A DNA stretch of 64,000 nt from Verrucomicrobiota bacterium (GTDB taxonomy: Bacteria; Verrucomicrobiota; Verrucomicrobiia; CAIQCK01). The notes under the pieces were generated by a model, which was given only the letters and a program-made list of their open reading frames with translations, was not told the DNA's origin and made no database searches. The stretch covers positions 62,001-126,000 of the forward strand of contig JAPLTX010000051.1 in NCBI GenBank assembly GCA_026397915.1, read 5' to 3'. The translations under genes and the position numbers were made by a program. This document shows positions 25,735 to 34,886 of the stretch, one piece after another; position 1 is the stretch's first letter; the number at the start of each line of letters is the position of its first letter.

Positions 25735-26756
25735 AACGATTCATTGCGCTTTGCGTGCTCCTGACACTGCTCGGCTGCGGTGGCAAGGACGATGGCAAAC
25801 GGCTCAACGTCTATATCTGGACCAATTACATCACGCAGGAGCTGCTGAGCCAGTTCACGGCGCAGACGGGTATCAGGGTCAAATTCGACGTTTACGATTC
25901 GAACGAGGCGGTGCTGGAGAAGTTGGCGTCGGGCGCAAGCGATTACGACATTGTGGTGCCGACGGATTACATGGTGCGCATCCTAGTCAAGCAGGGACTA
26001 CTGGTGCCGCTCGACCGCTCGAAGCTGACGAACCTCGCCAACATCACGCCGAAGTTCCGCGATCTGCCGTTCGACCCGGGCAACCGCCACAGCGTGCCGT
26101 ATCTGTGGGGCACGACCGGTTTCGCCTACAACAAGGCAAAGGTTGGCAAGGCGCTGGACAGTTGGGTGGCGGTGTTCGACGAGCGGTGGAAAGGGCGCGT
26201 GCTGATGCTCGACGACATGCGGGAGTGTTTTGGCGTTGCGCTGCGGGTGCTCGGCTACTCAGCGAACTCAACCAATGTTTCCGAGTTGGCCGCTGCGCGC
26301 GACCTGTTGGTGAAACAAAAGCCGCTGGTGAAAACCTACAACTCGTCAGACTTCGCCGGCATCCTGCGCAGCGGCGACGTGTGGATTGCCCACGGCTACA
26401 ACGGCGAGTTGGCCAAGGCGTGCGACGAGGACAAGAACCTCGCCTACGTGATTCCGAAGGAAGGTTGCACGGTGTGGGTGGACAACCTCTGCATTCCGAA
26501 AAGCGCGCGGCATGTCGAAGCGGCGCACGCGTTCATCAACTACATGCTGGAAGGAAAGAACATCGGGGCGGTGGTCAACGCGATGAGTTACGCCTGTGCG
26601 AACGACGCGGCGCGGCCATTCATCAAGCCGGCGTTGCTCGCCGATCCGACGCGTTATCCGGACGAGGCGGCGCTAAAGCGGTGCAATCTTCTCGGCGACC
26701 TCGGCGAAAGCCTGCAACTCCGCGACCGCTACTGGACCGAGGTCAAGGCGAAGTAA
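25731..26756 (+). CDS. potD: Spermidine/putrescine-type substrate-binding lipoprotein
   Basis: The 341-residue binding protein has a lipobox (LTLLGC, C16) and the PotD family body: LNVYIWTNYITQELLSQFTAQTGIRVKFDVYDSNEAVLEKL, DIVVPTDYMV, VPYLWGTTGFAYNK. It captures polyamine or a related cation outside the inner membrane for PotBC. ATG 25731 overlaps the potC stop. The window also contains aguB-aguA for making putrescine, so both uptake and synthesis of polyamines are encoded here. It ends 13 bases from the convergent PQQ-propeller gene. Confidence 0.9.
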   Translation: MKRFIALCVLLTLLGCGGKDDGKRLNVYIWTNYITQELLSQFTAQTGIRVKFDVYDSNEAVLEKLASGASDYDIVVPTDYMVRILVKQGLLVPLDRSKLTNLANITPKFRDLPFDPGNRHSVPYLWGTTGFAYNKAKVGKALDSWVAVFDERWKGRVLMLDDMRECFGVALRVLGYSANSTNVSELAAARDLLVKQKPLVKTYNSSDFAGILRSGDVWIAHGYNGELAKACDEDKNLAYVIPKEGCTVWVDNLCIPKSARHVEAAHAFINYMLEGKNIGAVVNAMSYACANDAARPFIKPALLADPTRYPDEAALKRCNLLGDLGESLQLRDRYWTEVKAK

Positions 26757-26769
26757 GAACCGCACGATT

Positions 26770-28548
26770 CTACTTCTTGCTGCCGATGCAAAAGAGCGAC
26801 TTCTTGCCGCGGATGTAGATGCGACCGTCGGCGAACGCGGGCGATGAGAGCACTTCCTCGCCGAGTTCGGCGCGCGCTACTTCTTTGTATTCGTTACCGG
26901 CTTGCAGGACGATAACGCTGCCCTTGTCGCTGAAGAAATAGACCTTGTCGCCGGCGAGGGCGGGCGACGACTTGAAGCTGATGTTGTCCAGCTCCTTCTC
27001 CCAGAGCTTCTTGCCCTTCGTTGCTTCAAAACAGGTGATCTGGCCCGTGGAGGTGGCGAGATAGACGCGCTGGCCGTCGCAGAGCGGGCTGGAAACATCT
27101 GGCAGGCCGTCTTCCGCGCTCCAGACGACGTGGGTCTTGGTCACATCGCCCTCGCCGTCGGGTTTGATGGCGGCGAGTTTCTCGCCTTCGATGGCGGTAA
27201 ACACGAGGCCCGCGCCGAAGACCGGTGAGGGTGTGACTTCACCGGAGAGCGCCTCGGCACGCCAGATTTCCTTGCCGGAGGCGGGGTCATAAGCCATGAC
27301 CCACGGCTTGGCGGTGACGATAAACATCTCACGTTTGCCGGTGTTGATGAGAATGGGCGACGACCACGAACCGGGCACAGGCCGCGGCGCGGACTCCCAC
27401 GCGGTGTTGCCCGTCGCGGTCTCAAGCGCCAGTATCTTCGACTTGCCATCCTTGCCAGTGCCTTGGTCAACTTGGATCAGCAACCTATCGCGATAGGTCT
27501 CCAGCGACGACGCATGACCGTAACTGTCATCGAACTTGCCGAGATTCCGCGCCCAGACGCGATTGCCTTTGTAGTCGAAGGCGGCAACGTCAGCGTTGGC
27601 AAAGATCGCATAGACTCGCCGGCCATCAGTTGCCACCGTGGAAGGCGCGAAGCCGCCCTCATCCATCACTGAGGGAGCTTCGGGATCGGTGCCGGGAATG
27701 TCGCCGACCTGCTTTTGCCACAGCAGCTTGCCATTCGTCGTGTCGTAGCAATAGACCTCGCGTTTCTTCTCCGTCGCACCGCAAAGGAACACGCGGTTGC
27801 CCCACAGCACGGGCGAGTTTGGGCCGATGATTGGCACAGGCACTTTCCATAAAATATTCTCGCCTGTCTTCGCGTTCCACGTCGTCGGGACGTTCGCGTA
27901 GGCTGAGATGCCGGAGCCGCTCGGCCCGCGGAAACGCGGCCAGTTTTGTTTGAGTTCCTCCGGCGTCGGGAACGGCGTCGTCGGGGCCGGCGGTTCGGCA
28001 GCAGCAGCGGCTTCCGTTGTCGCAGCGGCTTTTGCGGTTTGCGCCGGGATGAACGTCGTCGTCTCCGCCGCCAGCGCCCACGCCGCGGCACCGAGCATCA
28101 CACCAAGCATCGCCACTCCCATTCGCGCCGTCGCGGCGGCGTGGTCTTCGGTTTCATGCGTGCGATCAAGCTTCTGCGTCTTTGGCAGTTTCCGCCGGTA
28201 GATGGCCGACTGGACGGCAAACAGGAACACCGATGCGCCCACAATCAGCAGCCAGCCGCCGCGCTCGGCCAGCAAGACGTGGCGCGAGTGGTGCCGGCGC
28301 AGGTTGTGGTCCAGCGCGCGGATTTGTTTTTTCAACCCTTCGTCGGTGGGATTCTGCACCAGCGATGCCTTGAGTTGTTTAAGCTCCTGCGCGGTCAGCG
28401 GGTCGAAAGACCGGCTCTGAAGCTGGTTGATGAGCATCAGCGCCGCGATGATGACGCAGAACGCTCCCGCGATGATGGCAGTGCGGACCTGCGCTTGCGG
28501 CCAGTGGCCTGCGGCGGTCGGCGTGGAATTCTTGGTTGCTGGCTGCAT
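26770..28548 (-). CDS. Membrane-anchored PQQ-type beta-propeller protein
   Basis: The 592-residue protein begins with a membrane helix (about residues 24-45), a short helical stretch, a second helix near 100 and a third near 145-160, followed by an Ala/Pro-rich linker. The rest is a beta-propeller of PQQ-enzyme-like repeats (GKLLWQKQVGDIPG, NRVWARNLGKFDDSYGHASS, GKEIWRAEALSGEVTPSPVF, GKKLWEKELDNISFKSSPAL). Start ATG 28548 (MQPATKNS) is chosen; the frame extends 73 codons upstream over the previous gene. It is the last gene of a five-gene operon with Fe-S proteins. No catalytic Asp or Ca site of a true PQQ dehydrogenase is evident, so it may be structural or a redox partner. Confidence 0.85.
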   Translation of the reverse strand: MQPATKNSTPTAAGHWPQAQVRTAIIAGAFCVIIAALMLINQLQSRSFDPLTAQELKQLKASLVQNPTDEGLKKQIRALDHNLRRHHSRHVLLAERGGWLLIVGASVFLFAVQSAIYRRKLPKTQKLDRTHETEDHAAATARMGVAMLGVMLGAAAWALAAETTTFIPAQTAKAAATTEAAAAAEPPAPTTPFPTPEELKQNWPRFRGPSGSGISAYANVPTTWNAKTGENILWKVPVPIIGPNSPVLWGNRVFLCGATEKKREVYCYDTTNGKLLWQKQVGDIPGTDPEAPSVMDEGGFAPSTVATDGRRVYAIFANADVAAFDYKGNRVWARNLGKFDDSYGHASSLETYRDRLLIQVDQGTGKDGKSKILALETATGNTAWESAPRPVPGSWSSPILINTGKREMFIVTAKPWVMAYDPASGKEIWRAEALSGEVTPSPVFGAGLVFTAIEGEKLAAIKPDGEGDVTKTHVVWSAEDGLPDVSSPLCDGQRVYLATSTGQITCFEATKGKKLWEKELDNISFKSSPALAGDKVYFFSDKGSVIVLQAGNEYKEVARAELGEEVLSSPAFADGRIYIRGKKSLFCIGSKK

Positions 28549-28553
28549 GATAT

Positions 28554-29885
28554 TCAACTCTTCTGTTCGCCTCGAACCGGTGTCAGCGGGATGACGTTCT
28601 TGCTTTGGATGCGTTTCAAGCGGACGATCTCTTTCGGGCAGTAAACGTAGCACCGGCCGCACGAGACGCAGTCGCCCGGATGGGGATCGTAAATGTCCTG
28701 CTTTCGCGGTTCGGAAACCGAGATCAATGTCACGCCGAACACCAAACCGACAAACGCGCCGAACCACACGCTGCCGCCCACAAATCTGCCGCGCACGCGC
28801 AGCGCCTCGGCGTAGAGTTCCTCCGCCGGCTGGCCGGTCTGGCGAAACGCTTTACTGGCGTCGGTTAGCTCCTTCACCTTGCCGGCGTCTTCGGCAGCGA
28901 CTTGTTCGGCGAGGCTGACGGTGGCGTGCATTCGCGAGAACGGCACGCCGAGCCGCCCGCCGAGCCAGCCACCCAGCACGACGAGCAACGGCACCAACGC
29001 CGCCAGCGCGATCAGCCGACGCTTGCGCTTGCGCGGATCGGGATGCGGGTCCTTCAGGGTCGGGTCGGCGATGGCGCCATACGGGCAGGCGGTGTCGCAA
29101 ATCTGGCAGTGGATACAATCGGTCGGCGAAAGCGTCACGCCCCATTTCGAGTAACGCGACACGAGACTCAACAGCGCGCCATACGGGCAGAGGAAGCGGC
29201 AATACGGCCGACCAATGAAAATGCCGGCGATCAAGAACGCCGCGCCGAGTGCCAGCATCCCGAAGCTGCCGGTGCGCCGGTAGAGCGCGATGAATGGATC
29301 GTATTCGCAGATGATGAACGCGCTGCCGGTCGCTGCGAAAAGAATTCCCGCCCCGAGATAGACGAACGGCAACACGCCGAGCACGTGTTCCAGCCATGCC
29401 GGCACCTTCACCGGTTTCAGTAGTGTCAAATCCTGAATCGCACCCATCGGACAGACCGCCGCGCAAAACGTCCGTCCGAAGAACAGCGTGAACACCAACG
29501 GCAACAAGAAGAACGCCACGGTTGTCAGCGGCACGACGTAGCCGCTGTTGAACAACGCCAGCGTGATGTCCTGCACCGAGCCGATCGAGCAGACGCAGCC
29601 TTGCTGGTAAAAGCCGAAATAGAGCAGCGAGAACACCGACACCGCCAGCACGCCGTCGCGCGAGCGTTTTCTCAAGACCAGATGCGATGTCAGCGCCAGC
29701 GCCGCCACCAGCACCGCCACGTCGAGGTAGCTTAGCCATTGCGCCCGTGCCGCTGGCACGGTCGTTACGGGCATCTTGTAACCGGCATCGAATTCCGGCG
29801 GCGGGAACCGCTCAACACCGAACGCGCTTGCAAGCGGCAAGCCTAGCAACGCCAACCAGAGACAACCGCGAACCAGTCGTCTCAT
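28554..29885 (-). CDS. NapH/NosR-like 4Fe-4S membrane protein
   Basis: This 443-residue integral membrane protein has a signal-like N-terminus and several helices. The cytoplasmic CxxxCP pairs FCAAVCPMGAIQDL and YCRFLCPYGALLSL are typical of NapH/NosR/RdxA proteins. Two ferredoxin-type 4Fe-4S sites are CIHCQICDTACP and, at the C-terminus, CVSCGRCYVYCP. An extra QGCVCSIGSVQD motif with two nearby Cys lies in a membrane segment. It probably passes electrons between quinol and periplasmic partners. The ATG overlaps the stop of the ferredoxin gene (ATGA). The listed frame is open further upstream, but that part is out-of-frame shadow of the ferredoxin. Confidence 0.85.
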   Translation of the reverse strand: MRRLVRGCLWLALLGLPLASAFGVERFPPPEFDAGYKMPVTTVPAARAQWLSYLDVAVLVAALALTSHLVLRKRSRDGVLAVSVFSLLYFGFYQQGCVCSIGSVQDITLALFNSGYVVPLTTVAFFLLPLVFTLFFGRTFCAAVCPMGAIQDLTLLKPVKVPAWLEHVLGVLPFVYLGAGILFAATGSAFIICEYDPFIALYRRTGSFGMLALGAAFLIAGIFIGRPYCRFLCPYGALLSLVSRYSKWGVTLSPTDCIHCQICDTACPYGAIADPTLKDPHPDPRKRKRRLIALAALVPLLVVLGGWLGGRLGVPFSRMHATVSLAEQVAAEDAGKVKELTDASKAFRQTGQPAEELYAEALRVRGRFVGGSVWFGAFVGLVFGVTLISVSEPRKQDIYDPHPGDCVSCGRCYVYCPKEIVRLKRIQSKNVIPLTPVRGEQKS

Positions 29886-30457
29886 GCCTGATGCTCCCGA
29901 TCCTTCATCAGGTAAGGTTTGTCCGCCGGCACACGCTGGAATGCCTGCGGGGGACACGCGATGGCGATCGCGCATTCGTCGCAGTTCACGCAGCGATCGT
30001 GGCGCACTTGCAGGAAGAACGAACCATTGCCGAACAGAACGCAGCCCTTCACGCACTTCGCGCAACCGATGCAAAGTGGCTCGTCTATGGTGTATTCGTA
30101 GTAGGGATCCTCCAGCGCGCGGCGCTTGATTGCGCCGGTCGGGCAAAGCTGGTTTTCGGCGCCGGTGTCGAGACTGATCGGCTCCGGCTCGAAGTAGCCG
30201 GTGCATAGCTTGCAGTAGCCGCACATCGGATAGACCTGCACGCACTTGACCGCCGACGGATGCATCACGCACTCGGTTGCACAGCGCGTGCAGCAAATGC
30301 ACTTGTAGGGATCAATTTGCCACACCGTCCGCTTTGGCTGGCTGCGGCGGAAGAGCAGCGTTGTCGCCGCACCCAGCAGAAACAGGAACGCGCCACGCAC
30401 GGTGCCATTGAAGAACTGGCGTCGCGAGGACTCCGGTTTGGTGATCGGTGCGCTCAT
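29882..30457 (-). CDS. Membrane-anchored multi-cluster 4Fe-4S ferredoxin
   Basis: The 191-residue protein starts with a Tat-like SRRQFF motif (11-16) and one hydrophobic helix (21-36), then has Cys-rich ferredoxin segments: CICCTRCATEC (53-63), MCGYCKLC (79-85) with CP at 105-106, CIGCAKCVKGC (129-139) and CVNCDECAIAIACP (156-169). Spacing suggests about three to four 4Fe-4S clusters, like NapG/PhsB-type proteins. It should sit at the outer face of the membrane and exchange electrons with the NapH-like protein. It overlaps both neighbours by 4 bases, so production is coupled. Confidence 0.85.
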   Translation of the reverse strand: MSAPITKPESSRRQFFNGTVRGAFLFLLGAATTLLFRRSQPKRTVWQIDPYKCICCTRCATECVMHPSAVKCVQVYPMCGYCKLCTGYFEPEPISLDTGAENQLCPTGAIKRRALEDPYYEYTIDEPLCIGCAKCVKGCVLFGNGSFFLQVRHDRCVNCDECAIAIACPPQAFQRVPADKPYLMKDREHQA

Positions 30458-30687
30458 GAACGTTTCGCCGTCCCTCTCACCTCGGCCGCTTGCGGCAAGA
30501 CACACGTCTGTAGCGACACGCAGCCGCGGCAAAGCTTGATCTTCGGACAGTTGGCTTGGTCTGGCGTCGCCGTTCGCCGCGCCGTCAGCACACCGGCCAC
30601 CGCCGCCAGCGCAACCAAGATCGCATAACGCAAACCGCTGCGCAGAAATTCGCGCCGGCCCTGGATTTGTTGGAGAAGCGGGTTCAT
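30454..30687 (-). CDS. Small membrane-anchored Cys-rich protein
   Basis: The 77-residue protein has a Tat-like start (GRREFLRSG, 10-18), one hydrophobic helix (20-35) and a short domain with four Cys: CPKIKLCRGCVSLQTC (C47, C53, C56, C62). The four Cys could hold one Fe-S cluster, but no known family is recognised with certainty. It overlaps the genes on both sides by 4 bases, so it is an integral part of the electron-transfer operon. Its small size and four-Cys tail make it worth separate study. Confidence 0.8.
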   Translation of the reverse strand: MNPLLQQIQGRREFLRSGLRYAILVALAAVAGVLTARRTATPDQANCPKIKLCRGCVSLQTCVLPQAAEVRGTAKRS

Positions 30688-31751
30688 TTCTTTCGGGTGA
30701 AGACGCGGACCTCTCGTGTGAACGCGTCCGCCAGCAGGACGCGGCCTGTCGAGTCTACCGCCAGGTCCATGCAGACGCCGCTCACCCCAGCCGTGTGAGG
30801 GTTCTCGATCTGCTTTGGGAAAAGTTCCGGCCCGGCGACGACGCCCTCGAAATCGCCCTTCGTGGAATACACCTTCACGCGCGGCAGACCTTTCTCGCTG
30901 GTCACGAACCGGCCATCAGGCAGGCGCGCGAAGTGAATCGGGTTGCAGCAGCCGCAGAATCCTTTCACGCCAAGACTCTCCTCGCCCCAGAAGCTCTGGA
31001 GATCACCGTCGAACGTGTAGGCTTCGAGCCGGTGCCGTCCCGGATTCACAACCCAAAGCAGTCCGTCCGCACCGACGCTAAGATCGAGATACGGACTCGG
31101 CACGATGAAGCCGGGGATGTGTTTCTCCGGGTTCTTCTTACCAATGCGACCGACCAGTTTACCGGAGAGATCGTAGCGCAACACCACGCGGTTACCCGCA
31201 TCGGCGACGAACACGTCCTTTTCCGCCACCGCCACCGCCGTCAGCACTGCGTCGCTGCCCGCGCTCTTCCATCGCGCATGCTGCGCGCCGGAAGTGTTGA
31301 ACACCTCCACATGGTCTTTCATCCCTACGAAAACGTTTCCCGTCGCGGCCACTGCCAGACAACGCGGCCGGTCGCCCAACTCGAACTCGCTAACGCGCTC
31401 GCCGGCCTTGTTGAACACGCGAACCACCTGATCGCCCGCGGCGTAAACGTGATCCGCCGGGCCGACCGCGATGGCGCGCAACTCCTTGAAGCCCGTGGTG
31501 ATTTTCGCCGCCTCGTCGTATTGGATGAGCGCGGGATCGGTCTTGTAGAACTTCGACAAATCGTAGGTGAATTCGCTGCCGAGGGTGTGCCCGCCGCCGC
31601 CTTTGCCAACGACCGGCTTCTCCGCCTGCGCAGGAAACGACAGCAATCCGCTCGCGCTCCCCAACCCGAACAACGACGCTCCGCCGACGCTCCGCCGCAA
31701 AAACTGGCGTCGCGTGGCCTTCGCCGGACTGTTCAGCGCATCGCTCATCAT
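30684..31751 (-). CDS. Tat-exported NHL-repeat protein
   Basis: A Tat signal (ATRRQFLRRSVGGASLFGLG) is followed by NHL/beta-propeller repeats (IAVGPADHVYAAGDQVVRVFNKAGERV, VAVAEKDVFVADAGNRVVLRYDLSGKLVGRIG, LSVGADGLLWVVNPGRHRLEAYTFDG). A distinctive GFCGCCNPIHFARLPDGR segment carries three Cys, possibly a cluster or disulfide site. It is the first gene of the five-gene operon and should be periplasmic. Export through Tat suggests a cofactor is inserted before export. A short GTTGT-ACAAC hairpin lies just upstream of the start. Confidence 0.85.
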   Translation of the reverse strand: MMSDALNSPAKATRRQFLRRSVGGASLFGLGSASGLLSFPAQAEKPVVGKGGGGHTLGSEFTYDLSKFYKTDPALIQYDEAAKITTGFKELRAIAVGPADHVYAAGDQVVRVFNKAGERVSEFELGDRPRCLAVAATGNVFVGMKDHVEVFNTSGAQHARWKSAGSDAVLTAVAVAEKDVFVADAGNRVVLRYDLSGKLVGRIGKKNPEKHIPGFIVPSPYLDLSVGADGLLWVVNPGRHRLEAYTFDGDLQSFWGEESLGVKGFCGCCNPIHFARLPDGRFVTSEKGLPRVKVYSTKGDFEGVVAGPELFPKQIENPHTAGVSGVCMDLAVDSTGRVLLADAFTREVRVFTRKK

Positions 31752-31915
31752 TTGTTGTCCAAAAACAACCGCTCGGTCGCCGCGAAACTTGCGTCATCGT
31801 CGCCCCGCTTGCAAGTCTAGGTTTATGCGACGATGCAGCGATGGTCCACCCCTTGACGACCCGCGTTGAACGGCACAAGATACCAACGTCGTCACCGAGC
31901 AAATCGGATCAACAC

Positions 31916-32710
31916 ATGGCTGTCATCACTTTGACCACGGATTTTGGCATGAGCGGCTGGTTCGCCGCGGCAATGAAAGGCGTCATCGCCGGCATCGCGC
32001 CGGACGCGCGCGTTGTGGACGTGACGCACGAGATCGCCGGGCAGGACATCCTCGCCGGTGCGTTTGTGCTTGCGCAATGTTTTCGCAACTTCCCGCGCGA
32101 CACCGTCCACGTCGCCGTCGTGGACCCCGGCGTCGGCTCGCCCCGGCGCGCCATCGCGGTGAAGTCGCAGGATTATTTTTTCCTCGCGCCCGACAACGGG
32201 GTGCTGACACTGGCCCTCGCCTCCGTGGACGATCGCGCCCCGCTGCAAATCCGCTCCATCGAGAACGAGCGGCTTTTCAACCGGCCCGTCAGCCGCACGT
32301 TTCACGGCCGTGACATCTTCGCGCCCGTGGCCGCGCACCTTGCCAAAGGCATTGCGTTCCAAGAAGTCGGCCCGGTCATCGAGAACATCGTCCGGCTGGA
32401 GACCGCTGAGCCGAAGGTGAACAAGAAAGGCATCGAAGGCCGCGTGATGTTCGTGGACCGCTTCGGCAACCTCGTCACCAACATCGCCGCCCACCACCTC
32501 GAACAACTTCCCGGCGAGCCAAAATCGTTCCGCATTGGCTCTCGTTGGAACAACGTTATTCGCAAATTTGGCCGCTTTTACGCTGAAGTGCCCCACGGCA
32601 AAGCCATCGCCATCATCGGCTCCAGTAATCACGTCGAACTGTGCGTCAATCTCGGCAACGCGGCGCAGAAGTTCCGCGCCAAACCAGATGACAAGGTTTA
32701 CGTCTCGTAG
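31916..32710 (+). CDS. S-adenosyl-L-methionine hydrolase (SAM hydroxide adenosyltransferase)
   Basis: This 264-residue protein belongs to the DUF62 family, which hydrolyses SAM to adenosine and methionine. Signatures are TLTTDFGMSGWFAAAMKGV at the N-terminus, DPGVGSPRRAIAV, the middle FHGRDIFAPVAAHLAKG and DRFGNLVTNI. A 25-codon upstream extension is open, but ATG 31916 (MAVITLTTDFG) matches the family start. It is divergent from the NHL-protein operon. The gap after it holds a perfect 20-bp palindrome. Confidence 0.88.
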   Translation: MAVITLTTDFGMSGWFAAAMKGVIAGIAPDARVVDVTHEIAGQDILAGAFVLAQCFRNFPRDTVHVAVVDPGVGSPRRAIAVKSQDYFFLAPDNGVLTLALASVDDRAPLQIRSIENERLFNRPVSRTFHGRDIFAPVAAHLAKGIAFQEVGPVIENIVRLETAEPKVNKKGIEGRVMFVDRFGNLVTNIAAHHLEQLPGEPKSFRIGSRWNNVIRKFGRFYAEVPHGKAIAIIGSSNHVELCVNLGNAAQKFRAKPDDKVYVS

Positions 32711-32793
32711 CACCCGCATCTTTCCCGGCGACGTTCCAGCCGCCACCACAGCCTTGCAATTGCCATCCCGCAAACTAACCTTAGCGCTGGTCT

Positions 32794-32813
32794 GCCCCGA
32801 AAGCTTTCGGGGC
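32794..32813. repeat. Perfect 20-bp palindrome
   Basis: GCCCCGAAAGCTTTCGGGGC is a perfect inverted repeat with no loop. It lies in the 122-base gap between the SAM hydrolase and aguB. It could be a dispersed palindromic repeat or a terminator-like hairpin, but there is no T-run. Confidence 0.6.
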
Positions 32814-32832
32814 GGGTGACCGTTAAAATCCA

Positions 32833-33729
<897 letters not shown>

Positions 33730-33734
33730 GAACG

Positions 33735-34823
33735 ATGAAACCACGTCCACCAACACCCGCAGCCCTTGGCTACCGCATGCCGGCGGAGTGGGAGCCGCAC
33801 GAAGCGACATGGCTGACGTGGCCCCGCGGAGCGGGCGCGAGTTTCCCCGGCAAGTTCGGGCCGGTCCCGGCTTATTGGGTGAAACTGGCCGAGTTGCTCA
33901 GTCCGCACGAGCTGGTCCGCATCGTCGTCCACGACGAGGCACACGAGGAGAAAGTCCGCCGTCTCCTCTCTGCATCCAAAAAGCTCCGCCGCGAGCGTGT
34001 TTCCCTCCATCGCTTCGGCTGCAACGAATGCTGGTGCCGTGACCACGGGCCGATCTTTGTTGTCCGAAAATCAGAAATCAGAAATCAGAAATCAGAAATC
34101 GCTGTCCTCGACTGGCGCTACAACGCCTGGGGCGGCAAGTATCCCCCGTGGAACCTCGACGACGCCATCCGGCGGCGCGCCGCGCAAACTCTCGGCCTGC
34201 CGCTGCTCCCGCCGGGTATGGTGCTCGAAGGCGGTTCCATTGACGTTAACGGACACGGCACGGTGCTCACCACCGAGTCCGTTATGCTCAACAAAAACCG
34301 CAATCCACGCCTCACAAAACGCCAGATCGAGCAGCGTCTCCGCGACTACCTCGGCGTGACCAACATTCTTTGGCTCGGCGATGGCATCGCCGGCGACGAC
34401 ACCGACGGCCACGTGGACGACATCACACGTTTTGTCGGCCCGCGCACGGTCGTCACCTGCGTCGAGGACGATCCCGCCGACGAGAACCACGCGCCGCTGC
34501 ACGACAACCTGAAACGCCTCCGTGCGATGCGCGACCAGGATGGCCGGCCGCTGCGCGTCATCGAGTTGCCCATGCCCGGCCGGCTCGAAGGCCGTGGCCA
34601 GCGCCTGCCCGCCAGCTACGCCAACTTCTACATCGCCAACGACGTGGTCCTCGTGCCGGTTTACTCGCACCGAAACGACAAGCGCGCGACGGCCATCCTC
34701 CAACGATGTTTCCCGAAGCGTCGTGTCATCGCTATCGAATGCACCGACCTCGTCTGGGGCCTCGGCGCGCTGCACTGCGTCACGCAACAGCAACCGCGAG
34801 CTACCTGGCCGGCCGCGCACTGA
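33735..34823 (+). CDS. aguA: Agmatine deiminase
   Basis: AguA converts agmatine to N-carbamoylputrescine. The 362-residue protein has family motifs MPAEWEPHEATWLTWP, CNECWCRDHGPIFVV, YNAWGGKYPPW, GGSIDVNGHG and the catalytic Cys in GALHCVTQQQP (C348). The usual motif reads GGGNIHCITQQ, so the residues before the Cys are somewhat different. An insertion of about 12 residues (KSEIRNQKSEI) after residue 111, encoded by a 7-bp array at 34068-34102, lies between two conserved strands near the active-site Asp. The protein may still fold, as the insertion is in a surface turn. Confidence 0.9.
   Translation: MKPRPPTPAALGYRMPAEWEPHEATWLTWPRGAGASFPGKFGPVPAYWVKLAELLSPHELVRIVVHDEAHEEKVRRLLSASKKLRRERVSLHRFGCNECWCRDHGPIFVVRKSEIRNQKSEIAVLDWRYNAWGGKYPPWNLDDAIRRRAAQTLGLPLLPPGMVLEGGSIDVNGHGTVLTTESVMLNKNRNPRLTKRQIEQRLRDYLGVTNILWLGDGIAGDDTDGHVDDITRFVGPRTVVTCVEDDPADENHAPLHDNLKRLRAMRDQDGRPLRVIELPMPGRLEGRGQRLPASYANFYIANDVVLVPVYSHRNDKRATAILQRCFPKRRVIAIECTDLVWGLGALHCVTQQQPRATWPAAH
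34068..34102 (+). repeat. 7-bp tandem array, 5 units, in aguA
   Basis: Four perfect aaatcag units and a final aaatcgc. In frame. The same unit occurs at 55120-55154 in batD. Confidence 0.9.
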
Positions 34824-34831
34824 TTCCCTGA

Positions 34832-34860
34832 TTGTGATTTCCGCGGGGCATCTCTACAGT
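34832..34860 (+). promoter_or_regulatory. Candidate promoter of beta-helix gene
   Basis: TTGTGA (34832-34837), 17 bases, TACAGT (34855-34860), 26 bases upstream of the start. Confidence 0.45.
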
Positions 34861-34886
34861 CCTGCCCGCACGGTCGAGGAATCAGG

